From Saprospiraceae bacterium (GTDB lineage Bacteria > Bacteroidota > Bacteroidia > Chitinophagales > Saprospiraceae), in contig JADJWN010000012.1 in NCBI GenBank assembly GCA_016716335.1, forward strand, positions 1 through 64,000: a stretch of 64,000 nt of DNA, written 5' to 3'. The notes under the pieces are model-generated. The model was not told where the DNA came from, did no database searches, and saw nothing but the letters and a program-made list of their open reading frames with translations. Position numbers and translations under genes: made by a program. Positions 46,025 to 57,205 of the stretch are shown here, one piece after another. Position 1 is the first letter of the stretch, and every line of letters begins with the position of its first letter.

Positions 46025-49000
46025 ATGAAATATTGGAAAACGAGCCTCGTCTTATTCCTTTTTTTCTTTGCCCTGGTGTTAGTAACCGGGTATAGTCAGT
46101 CCATTAATCTGCTGAACAACGGAGGATTTGAAAACGGTCAGACAGCCTGGAACGGTTGGAACAGCGGCATTACTTTAAGCTCTGATAATCCATATGAAGG
46201 CAATCAATGTGCAAGATTTACAGTAAGGTCAAGTATTGATCAAAGTATTATCACTTTAGAGCCTGGCAAAACCTACAAAATGAGTGTCCGTATCCGGATC
46301 AATGCCATGAGTGGCAATGATTGGGGAGGAATAAGGTTTTCTGTCATATCCTACAACTGGTCAGAATGGCACAATTCCGAAGCCTTCAGCCCGCAAAACA
46401 GACCCGTGGGCATCTGGTTTCAGGAAATCATTGAGTTCCAGCCTACCCAAACCCAATACAGAGCTCAGATAGGCTTTTTTGGTGGCTCCGGATGGAATGT
46501 GGATTTCAGCTATGACGACATTCAACTGTACGAACAGATCGCACAAAACGCACCTCCCGTAATACAATCGGTCGCTGTAACTCCTCTGTCGGGAGTGGTG
46601 CCCTTTACAATCACAGGACAGATCACAGCCACTGACTCTGATGGCGTCATTCAAAACTATGTTGTGGATACCGGAGACGGAGCCGTATATTCAGGCAGCA
46701 GTAGTTTCCAGCATACTTATCGTGTACCCGGCAATTACAGTTTGAGTGTAACCGTAGTGGATGACAATGCTGCTACTGACCGCTTAAGCACTTCCATTCA
46801 GGCAATCAGTGCCAATAATCATGTGCTTCAGATTGATTCTCCGACAGCTTCTCCCGGCATAGATTATTATCTGACAAATCAGTCGTCAGTGCTTATATCC
46901 GGAATAAGACAAAACGGAAGTGGGGATATATTCTGGATCAATACAAAAACCGGGCAAAGCGGCACTGTGACAGTGAGCAATAACCTGTTTCAAATTCCGG
47001 CAGTTCAGCTCTCTCCGGGATTGAATGTTATTGAAGTCCAGTCTGCCTACGGAGACGGCACCCACCTCACTGACAATAGCAGGATTTATTATTTACCCCA
47101 AAATTACTCCGGTCCTTTGGTAAACAATATCAGCGCAACCAAAACACAGGCAAAACAATATGAAAGAATCAATATCACATTCGATATCGTCACCATAGCT
47201 GAAAATCCATACTTTCCGTTTGATGAAAATAAGCCTGAAAATCTCCACACAGGAAGTGGCATTACAGTGGATATGGAGTTTACCAACGGAAGTATTGTAA
47301 AAAGGCAGCCTTCTTTCTATCACATGGAAGTCAGCCGTTCCGGCAATATTCTCATTCCTTCCGGAGACTATCAATGGACTGTCCGTATGGCTTTCAAAGA
47401 GCCCGGTATCTGGACCAGCAGAATACTGGCGAGAGATTCGGCAGGACTCACTCAGGTTACAGGGCCAACATTCACCATAATGACCGACAGTCTGGCCAAA
47501 GGCTATGTAAGTGTATCAGTCTCAGATAATCGGTATTTTCAGTATGATGACGGCTCTGTTTTTTCGGGATGGGTCACGGCACCTCGGTAAGTGGTCCGGA
47601 CAATGTAGATGCCGAACTTCAGCAATGGAGACAAAACAAACTGAATTTTGGCAGGTTTTGGTTATCGTCATCCTCTCCATTTTCAGACTCCTGGTCTTCC
47701 TGGGCTACGCATCATCTTATGGAGAATAACGGGTATATGCCACCACCATTACTGAGCACTCAGCAAAAGTATGGCTCAGGGCAGTTTTCCTGGAGGATTG
47801 CTTCGCCTGCGGTAGAAAATCAGAATACGCCTGCCATTTTCCGCGGCTTCTGGGATGGCAGTATTCCGGTAAGGCCCAATACAAGCTACAAACTTACTGC
47901 CAGGGTGAAGACCATCAATGTCCAGGGCACTGGAGGACTGGTATTCAAGATCGGAGGATGGCTGGGTACGGAAGTAATCAATGCCGGAGTAGGTACTGCA
48001 GTTACCCCTTACATGAAAGGTGATAACGGCTGGTCATACCTGTTCGGTACGATACAAACCGCAGCAAACCAAACCACACTGGACTATTTATACATGGTAC
48101 TGGAAAACTGCACCGGCGAAGCATTTCTCGACCAATTGACCATTCAGGAAATAAATCCTGATGGCAGCCTCAAAGCAAACATCCTCTCCAAATGGAATGC
48201 CAACACTCATCATTATCTGGACCCCATCAAATCAAGAGAAGCAGACTACATGATAGATGCTGCACACAATCACAATATTCATTATAAAGTGGTCATTCAT
48301 GAAAAAAATGACTTCATCAGCAACCGTATAGATCAGGCGGGTTTTGTGAGCAATACTCAGGGCAATTTTGAGCAGGCTTCAGGTACGCCATTGCGGAGAT
48401 TGTATGAGTATTACTGGAGACATCTGGTGGCAAGATGGGGATATGCGACCTCCATACATTCATGGGAGCTGGTCAACGAGGGTGCTCCGGGCTCGTATTT
48501 TGAACTTACCAATGCATTATCCGGATATTTCAGCACACAAAGCCCATATCCACGCATGGCTTCCACTTCGTTCTGGAGCAGTTGGGTTCCGTCATACTGG
48601 AGAGACTCTGAGGCATCTTATGCAGACATACATGCCTATGTGATGACCACAGGCTGGATAGATACTATCACGATTGAAGGAGTGTTTTATGACAGAGAAG
48701 CCTTGAAGAATGATGCGGCGGCGGCGGTATATGCCTATTCGGTACGGGTAGGTACAGATCCTGACAGAAATAAGCCTGTGATCCTGGGAGAAACCGACCT
48801 GGATATGCCGGGAGATCAGTCCCCGGACCCTCTGCTGGCAACAGACACTGCCGGTGTCTGGCTGCATAATTTCAACTGGGCACATATCAATCACGGTGGC
48901 CTGCAATCACTCATATGGAACAGTGACAATATCCGTAATAACCAACTTTACCACAGGTATCGTGGATTTCAATATTTTATGAAAAATATTCCGCTACATA

Positions 49001-50832
49001 CCGGACAATATCAGAATGCCGCAGCACAATCTTCCAATCCCAACCTCCGGGTCTGGGGACAAAGACAATCCTCCGGAAATGCGGCCCACATCTGGGTACA
49101 AAACCGAAATCATACCTGGAAAAATGTCCTGCTCAACGGTGTCCCACCACCTGAATCGGGAACCATATCTATCACAGGTCTTACTCCCGGACCCATGATT
49201 CTCGAGAGGTGGAACAGTTGGGCAGAAGACACTCTGGCTTATCAGATCGACACCATTATCATTAACAGTACAGGGACTTACCAATTAAATATTGAAAATC
49301 TAAGCAGAGATATTGCTTTCAAATTTTTTAATGAAAATGTAGTGCTTACAGTATCCGATGATTGGAGACAATATCAGCGGGACTCAGGTCGTACCGGAAG
49401 AACTCAGGTGTCAGTAGCTCCACCCTACAGAGCCCGCTGGATCTGGTGCCATGATAATGTCATATTAAGAAATCAGCTTAGTGAGTCCGGCTGGACACAC
49501 GACCTCACATCCCGAAACGGATATTCCTTTCCACTACCGGATACTGCCTTTGTGACCATTGATCAGGGAGTACAACCTGCAGTAGTGGGTAACAGACTTT
49601 ATTTTGGTACCATGGAAGGTAAAGTGTATGCTCTCAATCTTTTTGATGGCACTACACTCTGGTCGGCAGATCTTGCCGGTGGCACAGTGGTCAGTCCGGC
49701 AGTGACAGACAACAAAGTTATTTTTGCCGGCATCCGGGGCATAGTCATGGCTTTGGATACTTTGAGCGGAGCCGTACTGTGGTCTTTCAATACTAAAGGT
49801 GCCATCACCAGTGATCCGCTGGTTGTCTCAGGCTCTGTGATCATAGCCAATCACCGCGGAAAAATATTCCGGTTCGACCCCAATGGTACACTTTTGTGGC
49901 AGCAGAATGTAGTTTATCCGATCGTGGGTGGTATAGCCGCCGACAATCTCAGTGTTTATGTGCCGGCAGAAAATATGAAGGTATATAAACTCCATTTGTC
50001 TGATGGATCAATCATAGCAGAAAGACAGGTGAGAGGTCAGAGTTTTCGTCAGACGCATCCGGTGCTATCCAACGGCAGACTTTGGGTGACGAGCTGTCCT
50101 GCTCCAATGGTTGGCAGCGAATATATCCTGGATGACGTACTGGATGATGGCAACAATTTGTCGGAAGAAGAGGCAAATATCCGGCTTTGGCTGCAAGGCA
50201 ATGACAATAACGGCCAGTGGTCCTATGCCTCTCAGGATTGGCAGAATATTTTTGCTCTGGATGCGCAGACACTCGAATCATCATTCCTCATAGGTGCCGG
50301 TCCCGTTGATGGTGTAGGCTCTCCGGCCCCACCTGTAGTCGTGGACAATGAAAACCGGGTGCTCAGATGGTTTAAGACGGCCTTTGCCTGGCTGACAGGT
50401 GCCGGTCCTGCTTTCGGTACCCGACACACAATCGACATTTCTGCCATAGACCCAAACAACGGCAACAGGATACCCATTGATAACGGACAGACTGCCGGCA
50501 TGTGGCTGCTGGAGACCGACAATACCTATGGTCTGAGTGTCGGGGGCGATTATCTGTGGTTGCGTCAAAGATTCAGAGGGGTACAGAATATTCATCTGCA
50601 TACTTCCCAATGGCAAATGGTACAGGTACCCATCCGCAATCATGACGGCGGGTCTTTCACTCAGGCCCATGTAGCGTACACAGATATATTGCCCAATAAT
50701 CACTATCTCCAGACACCGGTGGTACTCAAACAACAACCTTTTTCCAAAAGGACAGCACCGGTCATAGCCAAAAAATATATTGTCCTTGCGGAGAGTTTCG
50801 GTATTGTTGTACTTGAATCCTATCAACCCTAA
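46025..50832 (+). CDS. Giant secreted glycoside hydrolase-like protein with PKD and PQQ-type propeller (one frameshift)
   Basis: Exported multidomain protein of about 1602 residues. First frame (46025-47590): signal peptide, a CBM4/9-like module (NLLNNGGFENGQTAWNGW), a PKD domain (FTITGQITATDSDG) and a beta-sandwich of DUF5060 type. It stops at VFSGWVTAPR. Adding a T to the run of six near 47560 gives VFFGMGHGTSVSGP and joins the second frame (to 50832). That part has another CBM-like module, then a (beta/alpha)8-type hydrolase with the clan GH-A acid/base Glu in HSWELVNEGAPG and nucleophile Glu in KPVILGETDLDM. From about residue 1190 PQQ-type propeller blades follow (GNRLYFGTMEGKVYALN, GIVMALDTLSGAVLWSF). 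No T9SS type A domain is visible at the end. Substrate unknown. Confidence 0.75.
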
Positions 50833-50844
50833 AGCTATCTGTAA

Positions 50845-52247
50845 ATGAAACTTAAATATATCATTACAGCAGTATCCATTGCGGCATTATTGACATACCA
50901 TGCTGATGCCCAGATCAATGTGAACAAATATCTCTGGGAGTATCCACTGCAAAGGGATTTGATAATGGATGAAGACCTTACCTTCACCATACGTACCGAA
51001 ATGCAAAAAATCATTGACAGTGGCAGCCTGATGTTTCGACCCGTCAATTGCCGGTATTCTGACGTAATGTACGACCACTATGCATTGTATCACGAACCGG
51101 GTCGCCTGCTGCAGACCGTTGCTATGGCCTATCCTTATCTCACTGCCGAGCAGCAGGACAGCCTGAGGATATTCGTATCCAGGTTGATTCAAAATACTGT
51201 ACACAGACCATGGGCAACGGGTCAGGTGCCGGGAGATAATGGGTTGAACCGGGATTTTTTCCTACTACCCAGGTATGGGGACTCGGAGCTCCTTTCGGAC
51301 AATACCGGCCTACTATACAGAATGTGTACAGCATATGGTTGTATATTTACCGGACAGGTGATACAGCTTCGGTACAGCCTTACTGTAATGATATCAAAAA
51401 TTTTTACAACAATAAAACAGCTGCCGGTATAGATCCGGGCAATCTGTATGGCACCATGAGTGCACACATAGGTATGGCGAGACTGGCACATATTTTTCAG
51501 GATCCCGCTCAGGTTACGGTTGCTGCCTCTCAATTGTCCACCCGGCTTACGCAGGGGCTGAATATATCCACCATAGACCAGCAAGCAGCCTACGGGCTCA
51601 GCGGATGGAATGCCCCCTATGGCAGAGAATATGAGGAGCGACAGGACAACTGGGTGTACCGTGGATATATCTTTCTAAACCTGAGTCCGGAAATGGGCAG
51701 GTATCTGACGGAGCATTTGTCAGGCACCATTCTTACGAGACATAATTCAGGAATACAGAGATTTCCGATGTGGTGGGTAAGACAGGCTCAGTATTTTTGC
51801 CGGTGGACAGGAGATGAAGGCGTAGGCATACCTACTGAAATCATGGGTATGATCATGCCGGTGGAGCGATGGGTAGTCGGCAGAGATTTTGACACCATGG
51901 CAGGTTATCTGGTGAGTGCTCCGTTGGGAATAGCTGATTGTTACTGGATAGAAAGTGCTGTCCTGGCTCTGGAATCCAATGCAACGGACGAATGGGTGGA
52001 TGTGCGCAACACTCCCTTTGAGCTCGATCTGGAGTCGGGCATCTTAGTCTGGATCGGAAAGTTGTCGCAGGATTGGTTTACCGGTGCCAACTGGGATGCA
52101 AACAGAGTGCCCACAGCCAAAGACAATGTATATATACATCCGGCTGCGTTTCAGCCTGTGATTGAAACCGGACTCGAAGGAGCTGCCAAAAATATTTTTA
52201 TATCGACAGGTGCCTTGCTTACGGTAAGGGGGAGACTGAACGAGTAA
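50845..52247 (+). CDS. Secreted protein of unknown function next to the giant hydrolase (one frameshift)
   Basis: Exported protein of about 468 residues, starting 12 bases after the preceding gene. The signal peptide is IITAVSIAALLTYHADAQ. The body is helical with aromatic-rich repeats (YDHYALYHEPGRLLQTVAMAY, YLFLNLSPEMGRYLTEHL-like). The first frame (to 51432) goes wrong after FLLPRYG; adding one G to the run GGGG at about 51277-51280 gives YGGLGAPFGQYRPTIQNVYS and joins the second frame. Near the C-terminus DWFTGANWDANRVPTAKDNV and ISTGALLTVRGRLNE form a beta-helix-like surface module often seen in this group of bacteria. The helical part could be an (alpha/alpha) barrel such as those in polysaccharide lyases or hydrolases; that is a guess from shape and context. 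Confidence 0.6.
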
Positions 52248-52290
52248 TGAATGAATTTCTGAAAGTTGTATTAAACTGGTCTGGTTTTTT

Positions 52291-52950
52291 TTACTTTTCC
52301 TTCTCCACCCTGTCCCGTTCATCCCCCAGCTTCAGGATTTTAATGGTATCCGTGAGATTTATAAAAAATAATATCACACTGCCTGCAAAACCAAATACCA
52401 CCAGCGTCTGACTGACAAAAATATCCAGAATCATGAAGAATGAAATGATAATCCTCAGCTCTGTGGGACCCATCAGGTGACTGTCTATGGAGTATTTGTC
52501 TGTAATCCTGTACCTCAGCAAAGCATTGATCATAGACCAGCCATAGCCAAAGATAAATATAAAGGCTATCCACCTGTAATAATCCAGATAGTAAAAAAAT
52601 CCGAATCCTATGATACACATGGATATCCAGTCCACCGTGATATCCAGAGCCCAGCCATACCATTTTCTCGGCGTATTGCGATAATAAGCCAGGCGACCGT
52701 CGAGCGAATCTCCAAACCATTGTACCATAAACCCAAAGACCGACAGCAGCAACCAGATTTTCCAGTTGTTGCCCAGATAGAGTCCGAGCCCGATGATAAA
52801 ACTGCCCAAAAAACCCAGGGCTGTCAGCATATCTGAGGTCACCCAGCCGGGCATAATACTGCACAGATATTTGATGGTCTGCATTTCCAGGGCACGCAAA
52901 ATATTTTCTCTTTGTCTTCCCTGCCGGATAGAGCCTGTCGGTGTGGTCAT
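52291..52950 (-). CDS. CDP-alcohol phosphatidyltransferase family protein (second copy)
   Basis: Membrane enzyme that transfers a phosphatidyl group from CDP-diacylglycerol to an alcohol, or a related reaction. It has 219 residues from the ATG at 52950 (a longer start at 52995 overlaps the preceding gene). The active-site motif is WFGDSLDGRLAYYRN followed by WYGWALDITVDWI, that is D-x2-D-G-x2-A with later G-x3-D-x3-D, with Tyr replacing the usual Arg after Ala. About six membrane helices are visible. Last gene of the inositol-lipid operon. In that setting it may be the enzyme that makes a phosphatidylinositol-type lipid, while the first copy makes the phosphate ester. Confidence 0.85.
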   Translation of the reverse strand: MTTPTGSIRQGRQRENILRALEMQTIKYLCSIMPGWVTSDMLTALGFLGSFIIGLGLYLGNNWKIWLLLSVFGFMVQWFGDSLDGRLAYYRNTPRKWYGWALDITVDWISMCIIGFGFFYYLDYYRWIAFIFIFGYGWSMINALLRYRITDKYSIDSHLMGPTELRIIISFFMILDIFVSQTLVVFGFAGSVILFFINLTDTIKILKLGDERDRVEKEK

Positions 52951-52981
52951 ATTCAGCAATTGATATTTGGATGAAACACGA

Positions 52982-53422
52982 TTACCGGAATACAAAGTAC
53001 CGGTTCATAAAGAAGTTGAAAAATATACCGATCAATACAGCGACTATAATACGGCTTGTCAAAAAAGGCAGATCAAAATTTTCCTTGAAGAAAAACACTC
53101 CGGTAGTATTACCAAAAATACTGAAGGCGTTAATCACCACAAAACGTAAAAACTGAACACTGATTTTTCCCTTTTTATTGAGAAATGCCCAGTTTCGTCC
53201 CAAGGCAAAGGCTGTGATTGCTCCACAGAATGCACCAATCGTGGTAGCACTGACATAATACACTGCACAAAACTGGTATAAAAATACGGAGATCATAAAA
53301 TCCACGCCTGTGGCACACAAACTCACTATCTGCGCTCTCAGGAAGGTTTTCCTGAAGCTGAGCTTTCCGCCCTCAGGGTTGGCAAGCACTACAGAAAGCA
53401 ATGTGTTTTTAAACATGGACAT
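52982..53422 (-). CDS. GtrA-like family membrane protein
   Basis: Small membrane protein of 146 residues with four predicted helices, GtrA/DPMS type: LRAQIVSLCATGVDFMISVFLY, IGAFCGAITAFALGRNWAFLNK, LRFVVINAFSIFGNTTGVFFF and IIVAVLIGIFFNFFMNRYFVFR. Family members help to move or use polyprenyl-linked sugars in cell-envelope synthesis. Its start overlaps the end of the pgpA-like gene by 14 bases, and the CDP-alcohol enzyme follows, so it belongs to the same operon. A role in moving or glycosylating the lipid product is an inference from position only. Confidence 0.88.
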   Translation of the reverse strand: MSMFKNTLLSVVLANPEGGKLSFRKTFLRAQIVSLCATGVDFMISVFLYQFCAVYYVSATTIGAFCGAITAFALGRNWAFLNKKGKISVQFLRFVVINAFSIFGNTTGVFFFKENFDLPFLTSRIIVAVLIGIFFNFFMNRYFVFR

Positions 53423-53888
53423 ACAAAAATATCTGTATCAAAATATTGGCAATCACACCGGCCGCCACATCATCCAGCATCACACTGTGGGCATTATTCA
53501 TTTTATCAATTTTTCGGATACCCAAAGGTTTTGCAATATCGAAAAAACGAAATAAAACAAAGGCGGCGAGATAATACTGCCAAGAGACCGGAAGCATAAA
53601 TATGCTTATCCAGAATCCCACGGTTTCATCTATCACCACTTTAGACGGATCTTTACCCCAATCCTTGTACAATACGCTGCACGACCAGACTCCTGCAAAG
53701 TAAGCGGCAACCGTCAAAACTGCCAAAATCCACTGCTGTATGAAGTAGGAGTCAACAATAAAACTCAGCAGCAAGGCGACAGCCAGGCCCCCGGCCGCTC
53801 CAAAGGTGCCCGGCGCTACCGGGATAAAACCGAGGCCAAAGGATGTGGCAATCCACCGAGCCCACTTTTCTTTGCTCACATTTCTCAC
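53409..53888 (-). CDS. Phosphatidylglycerophosphatase A-like phosphatase
   Basis: Membrane phosphatase of 159 residues in the PgpA family. It has ATSFGLGFIPVAPGTFGAAG, VVIDETVGFWISIFMLP and FRFFDIAKPLGIRKIDKM, followed by HSVMLDDVAAGVIANIL, all diagnostic; the acidic residues bind the metal. In most bacteria it dephosphorylates phosphatidylglycerol phosphate. In this cluster it more likely acts on phosphatidylinositol phosphate, between the inositol-phosphate-transferring enzyme and the final lipid. It overlaps the GtrA-like gene by 14 bases and lies 24 bases after the inositol-phosphate synthase. Confidence 0.9.
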   Translation of the reverse strand: MRNVSKEKWARWIATSFGLGFIPVAPGTFGAAGGLAVALLLSFIVDSYFIQQWILAVLTVAAYFAGVWSCSVLYKDWGKDPSKVVIDETVGFWISIFMLPVSWQYYLAAFVLFRFFDIAKPLGIRKIDKMNNAHSVMLDDVAAGVIANILIQIFLYVHV

Positions 53889-53912
53889 ACCTTATGGGGT
53901 ACCTTCAAATGC

Positions 53913-55220
53913 TTACTTGTAATCCTGTCCGAGATTGGTGATCAGCTCCTCTCCTGCGATGTATCTCAGTGTATTCTCCAGTTTGTTCAACTGTTTGAAT
54001 ATATCGTGCATAGGATGAAGACCTTTAGGCGTCTGAGGCGATTTCAGGTAAAATGACAACCATTCCTGAATTCCTGACATTCCTGCTCTTTTGGCAAGAT
54101 CCAGAAACAAAGCCAGGTCGAGTACAATAGGTGCTGCCAGTATAGAGTCTCTGCACAGGAAATCCACCTTGATCTGCATCGGATAATTGAGCCATCCACG
54201 TATATCAATATTATCCCAACCCTCTTTATTGTCTCCTCTGGGTGGGTAGTAATTGATTCTCACCTTGTGATACAGGTTTCCACATAAAGTTCAGGGTGCG
54301 GCTCAGGTTCGAGCATATCCTCCAGTACTCCGAGCTTGGACACTTCCTTGGTTTTGAAGTTATCCGGATCATCCAGTACTTCTCCGTCTCTGTTACCGAG
54401 AATATTGGTGGAAAACCAGCCTTCTATACCCAGGGCTCTGGCTTTCAGTCCGGGTGCAAGTACCGTCTTCATGAGGGTCTGTCCTGTCTTGAAGTCCTTG
54501 CCGGCTATCGGAGTCCCTGTTTTCTCCGCAAGCTCTACCAGTGCCGGTACATCACACGAAAGATTGGGTGCACCGTTGGCATAGGGAACCCCGCTTTTGA
54601 TTGCAGCATAGGCATAAATCATGCTTGGGGGTATATCCCTGTGATTTTCATGCAGACCTTTTTCCAATGCTTCCAGGGATTGGTGTACTTCAGATTCTTT
54701 GATATAAATCTCTGTGGAGCCACACCACACCATCACGAGCCTGTCACACTTATTCTCCTTTTTGAATTTTTCAATATCCTTCATCAGAGCTTCTGCGAGC
54801 TCCATTTTGGTTTTTCCTTTTTTTATATGCTTACCATCCAGACGTTTTATTATATTCATGATCAAAAACGGCTTCATCGGCTTGATTTTTTGAGGTCAGG
54901 CTTAAGCTTCTTCAGTAAAGTCTCCTCAAGCACCCTGGCATGCATTGCTGACTCATATACATCATCCTCAAATATATCCCAACCACCAAAAACTATATTT
55001 TTGATATTGCAGAGGCACCACATCTTTTATAAAAGGCTGATTATTGCTCGTCCTTCTGCCTATCCTGATACGTCCCATCTGGGTAAGGGAACCTACAGGC
55101 AATTCCAGACCTTTATTGACTGCTATCACTCCGGCAATGAAGGTGGTAGCTACCGCACCCATACCGGGCAAATATCCCCAGTTTACCCTTTGCTTTCTCT
55201 ACTTTGATTTTTTTAGCCAT
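53913..55220 (-). CDS. Myo-inositol-3-phosphate synthase (four indels)
   Basis: NAD-dependent isomerase that turns glucose 6-phosphate into inositol 3-phosphate. About 436 residues, the normal length, from the ATG at 55220. The reading changes frame four times: near 55173 (extra T; restores GKLGILPGMGAVATTFIAG, the NAD site), near 55013 (one extra base; restores IKNIVFGGWDIFEDDVYES), near 54888 (one missing A; restores KKIKPMKPFLIMNII) and near 54288 (one missing base; restores LYHKVRINYYPPRGDNKEG). Other hallmarks are MVWCGSTEIY, SGVPYANGAPNLS and IAGKDFKTGQTLMKT, plus WFSTNILGNRDGEVLDDP. Breaks at runs in a gene otherwise intact point to sequence error. Confidence 0.9.
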
Positions 55221-55322
55221 TTGATTTTGAACATTAATTTGAAACCATTGAATCCTTCTGTTTTCTGAAAAAACAGCCACAAAGCTACATTAAATCTGTA
55301 TTAAGTAGATATCATGCCAATG

Positions 55323-56307
55323 TTAAGCCTTTGGTAATGACACAGAACTCTGTCCTCTGTCAATATAAGCCACATATCTCTCCAGCAAGGGTTTTAGAGA
55401 GGTTTTCATCAATCCATACTCAAATATCAATATACCGGTAACAGCACAGGCCAGTCCTGCCACCACATCCAGTACATAATGATGAAAACTGTACACCGCA
55501 GCAAACCATATCCCCACGACATCCAGCAATATCAGCAACGAGACCTTGGTCAATCCTGCCCTGTATGCATAATACAATGCTACCACAGGATAAGCGGCAT
55601 GCAGGGAGGGCATGGCGGCAAATACATTGGCATTGCGGGTGTACATATTGGAAAAAAGAGGAAAACCTATGAGGGTTGTCAAAACGAAGCAGACCTGCCG
55701 CATCCCCTGAAGTATTGAGATGAACAATATTGCCAAATTTATCAAAGTACCATGGTGGTGCTGCGGGATAGATATAGTATATACAAAATCCTAAAAGGTT
55801 GGTAAATAAATAAGCCGCACTGAATCGAAGCAGCATTTTCCTGTCCGTAAAGAAAAAATAAAAGCCTAAAGCCAGCGGTACCGGTACCCAGGTAAGATAA
55901 AAAAGGCCACTGATGATATCCAGAAATACATTGTGATGCATTTCAAAAAATTCATTGGGTGTAAGTCTTGTATCATTGTGTGTCAGTCCGAATATTTCCT
56001 TCTCTGCATTATAAAGATTTTCTACATTGATTTCGCTAAATAGAAAATTGGGATAGACCCGCATCGAATCATAAATAATCCAGAATAGGGTAAAAAAACA
56101 GAATGCGTAAAACACTTTTCGGGTGAAAGGGCTGATCAACACACATAAAACCAGAAAAAGCAGGAATGTAAAATGGTCATTTCTCCATCCCACAAAAAGA
56201 CTGTTCCAAAGTACATAAAGGGTGCTGAACACACCGATTACCTTCAGATCCGTAGCAGAAGGACTGTAATGATCTTTATATTTCTGAGCTATCGTATGTA
56301 ACATCAT
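55323..56307 (-). CDS. PAP2 superfamily membrane enzyme, Aur1-like inositol phosphorylceramide synthase candidate (one frameshift)
   Basis: Membrane enzyme of about 328 residues. The first frame (from 56307) has several helices and GFCIYYIYPAAPPWYFDKFG, the region that precedes the PAP2 core in Aur1-type enzymes. It derails after LLRFDN. Removing one C from the run at about 55671-55673 gives RFDNLIGFPLF and joins the second frame. That part carries MYTRNANVFAAMPSLHAAYP (SLH motif) and YSFHHYVLDVVAG (HYxxD motif), the two catalytic PAP2 motifs. In this operon it may transfer inositol phosphate to ceramide or dephosphorylate a lipid. Its ATG overlaps the stop of the first CDP-alcohol enzyme (TAATG). 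Confidence 0.82.
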
Positions 56308-57017
56308 TAAAGTTCGAGCAACTTTCTGGCGTGAAACAACCTGTTGATTGCGGTAATGTTGGCTAAAACAGCTAAAATAAACAGAGGAAATGTAAAAAAG
56401 GTGATGTTTTCAATCAATGGAAAAGGCAACCAATCCACCGTCACTTTAAACTCATGGCCGAGGATATCAGCCATCACGCTGCACAATATGCCACTGATTC
56501 CTATGAGCAATATCCTTTCAGGTCTTTGCATGAGGCCTACATCCGACATTTTCACTCCCAGACCCTCTGCCCTTGCCCTGGTATAGCTCACCATCACAGA
56601 GCCTATCATGGCAAAAAATGCAAATATGGAACTCAAAAAATACTGATAGTAAATGAGATAATAACAAATACCCAGAAACATAAACAACTCACTGTACCTG
56701 TCCAGCACAGAGTCAAACAATGCCCCGTATCTGGAGTCCATCTTACCTACCCTTGCCAACCGGCCATCTACCATATCCATCAGGCCGGCAAACAATATGG
56801 TAATGCCCGCCCAACCTACATAATTGTGTTCATACCTTTCGCCATACTCAGCCCCGTAAATAAGCAGACAGGAAGCAATAATGTTGATCACCAATCCTGC
56901 CAAAGTAATGTGATTGGGGTGAACTCCGGATTTTACGAGAAATTGTATTGCCGGGTCTATAATTGAATATACCCATTTCTGGCCACGGATTTTCCAGTCT
57001 TCAGACATGAATCTCAT
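56307..57017 (-). CDS. CDP-alcohol phosphatidyltransferase, probable phosphatidylinositol-phosphate synthase
   Basis: First gene of the inositol-lipid operon, 236 residues (233 if the ATG at 57008 is used). The complete CDP-alcohol motif is present: LMDMVDGRLARVGKMDSR followed by YGALFDSVLDRYSE, that is D-x2-D-G-x2-A-R-x8-G-x3-D-x3-D. About six membrane helices. The segment VGLMQRPERILLIG resembles a region of bacterial phosphatidylinositol-phosphate synthases, where it helps bind inositol phosphate. The product would be phosphatidylinositol phosphate, which the PgpA-like enzyme could dephosphorylate. Specificity is inferred from neighbours and motif, not proven. Confidence 0.88.
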   Translation of the reverse strand: MRFMSEDWKIRGQKWVYSIIDPAIQFLVKSGVHPNHITLAGLVINIIASCLLIYGAEYGERYEHNYVGWAGITILFAGLMDMVDGRLARVGKMDSRYGALFDSVLDRYSELFMFLGICYYLIYYQYFLSSIFAFFAMIGSVMVSYTRARAEGLGVKMSDVGLMQRPERILLIGISGILCSVMADILGHEFKVTVDWLPFPLIENITFFTFPLFILAVLANITAINRLFHARKLLEL

Positions 57018-57205
57018 TTAGAACTGCAAATTTGCAAAAAATCAGTATGAATACAAAGTTTAAGGATAGTATGAGGTATGAGACTGGTACAGGCTTAACA
57101 TTGCCTATCCGTAGAGAATCATTTTTTTTTGGTCTTTAAGTGACTGTTTACTTTTTGCAAATAACCCGAAATACGCTACTTTGCATTTTAAAAGCAACAC
57201 ATAAT

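Noticed and set aside
54296..55207. Long open frame on the plus strand opposite the inositol-phosphate synthase
   Set aside because: The minus strand carries diagnostic synthase motifs throughout. The plus frame is a shadow of it.
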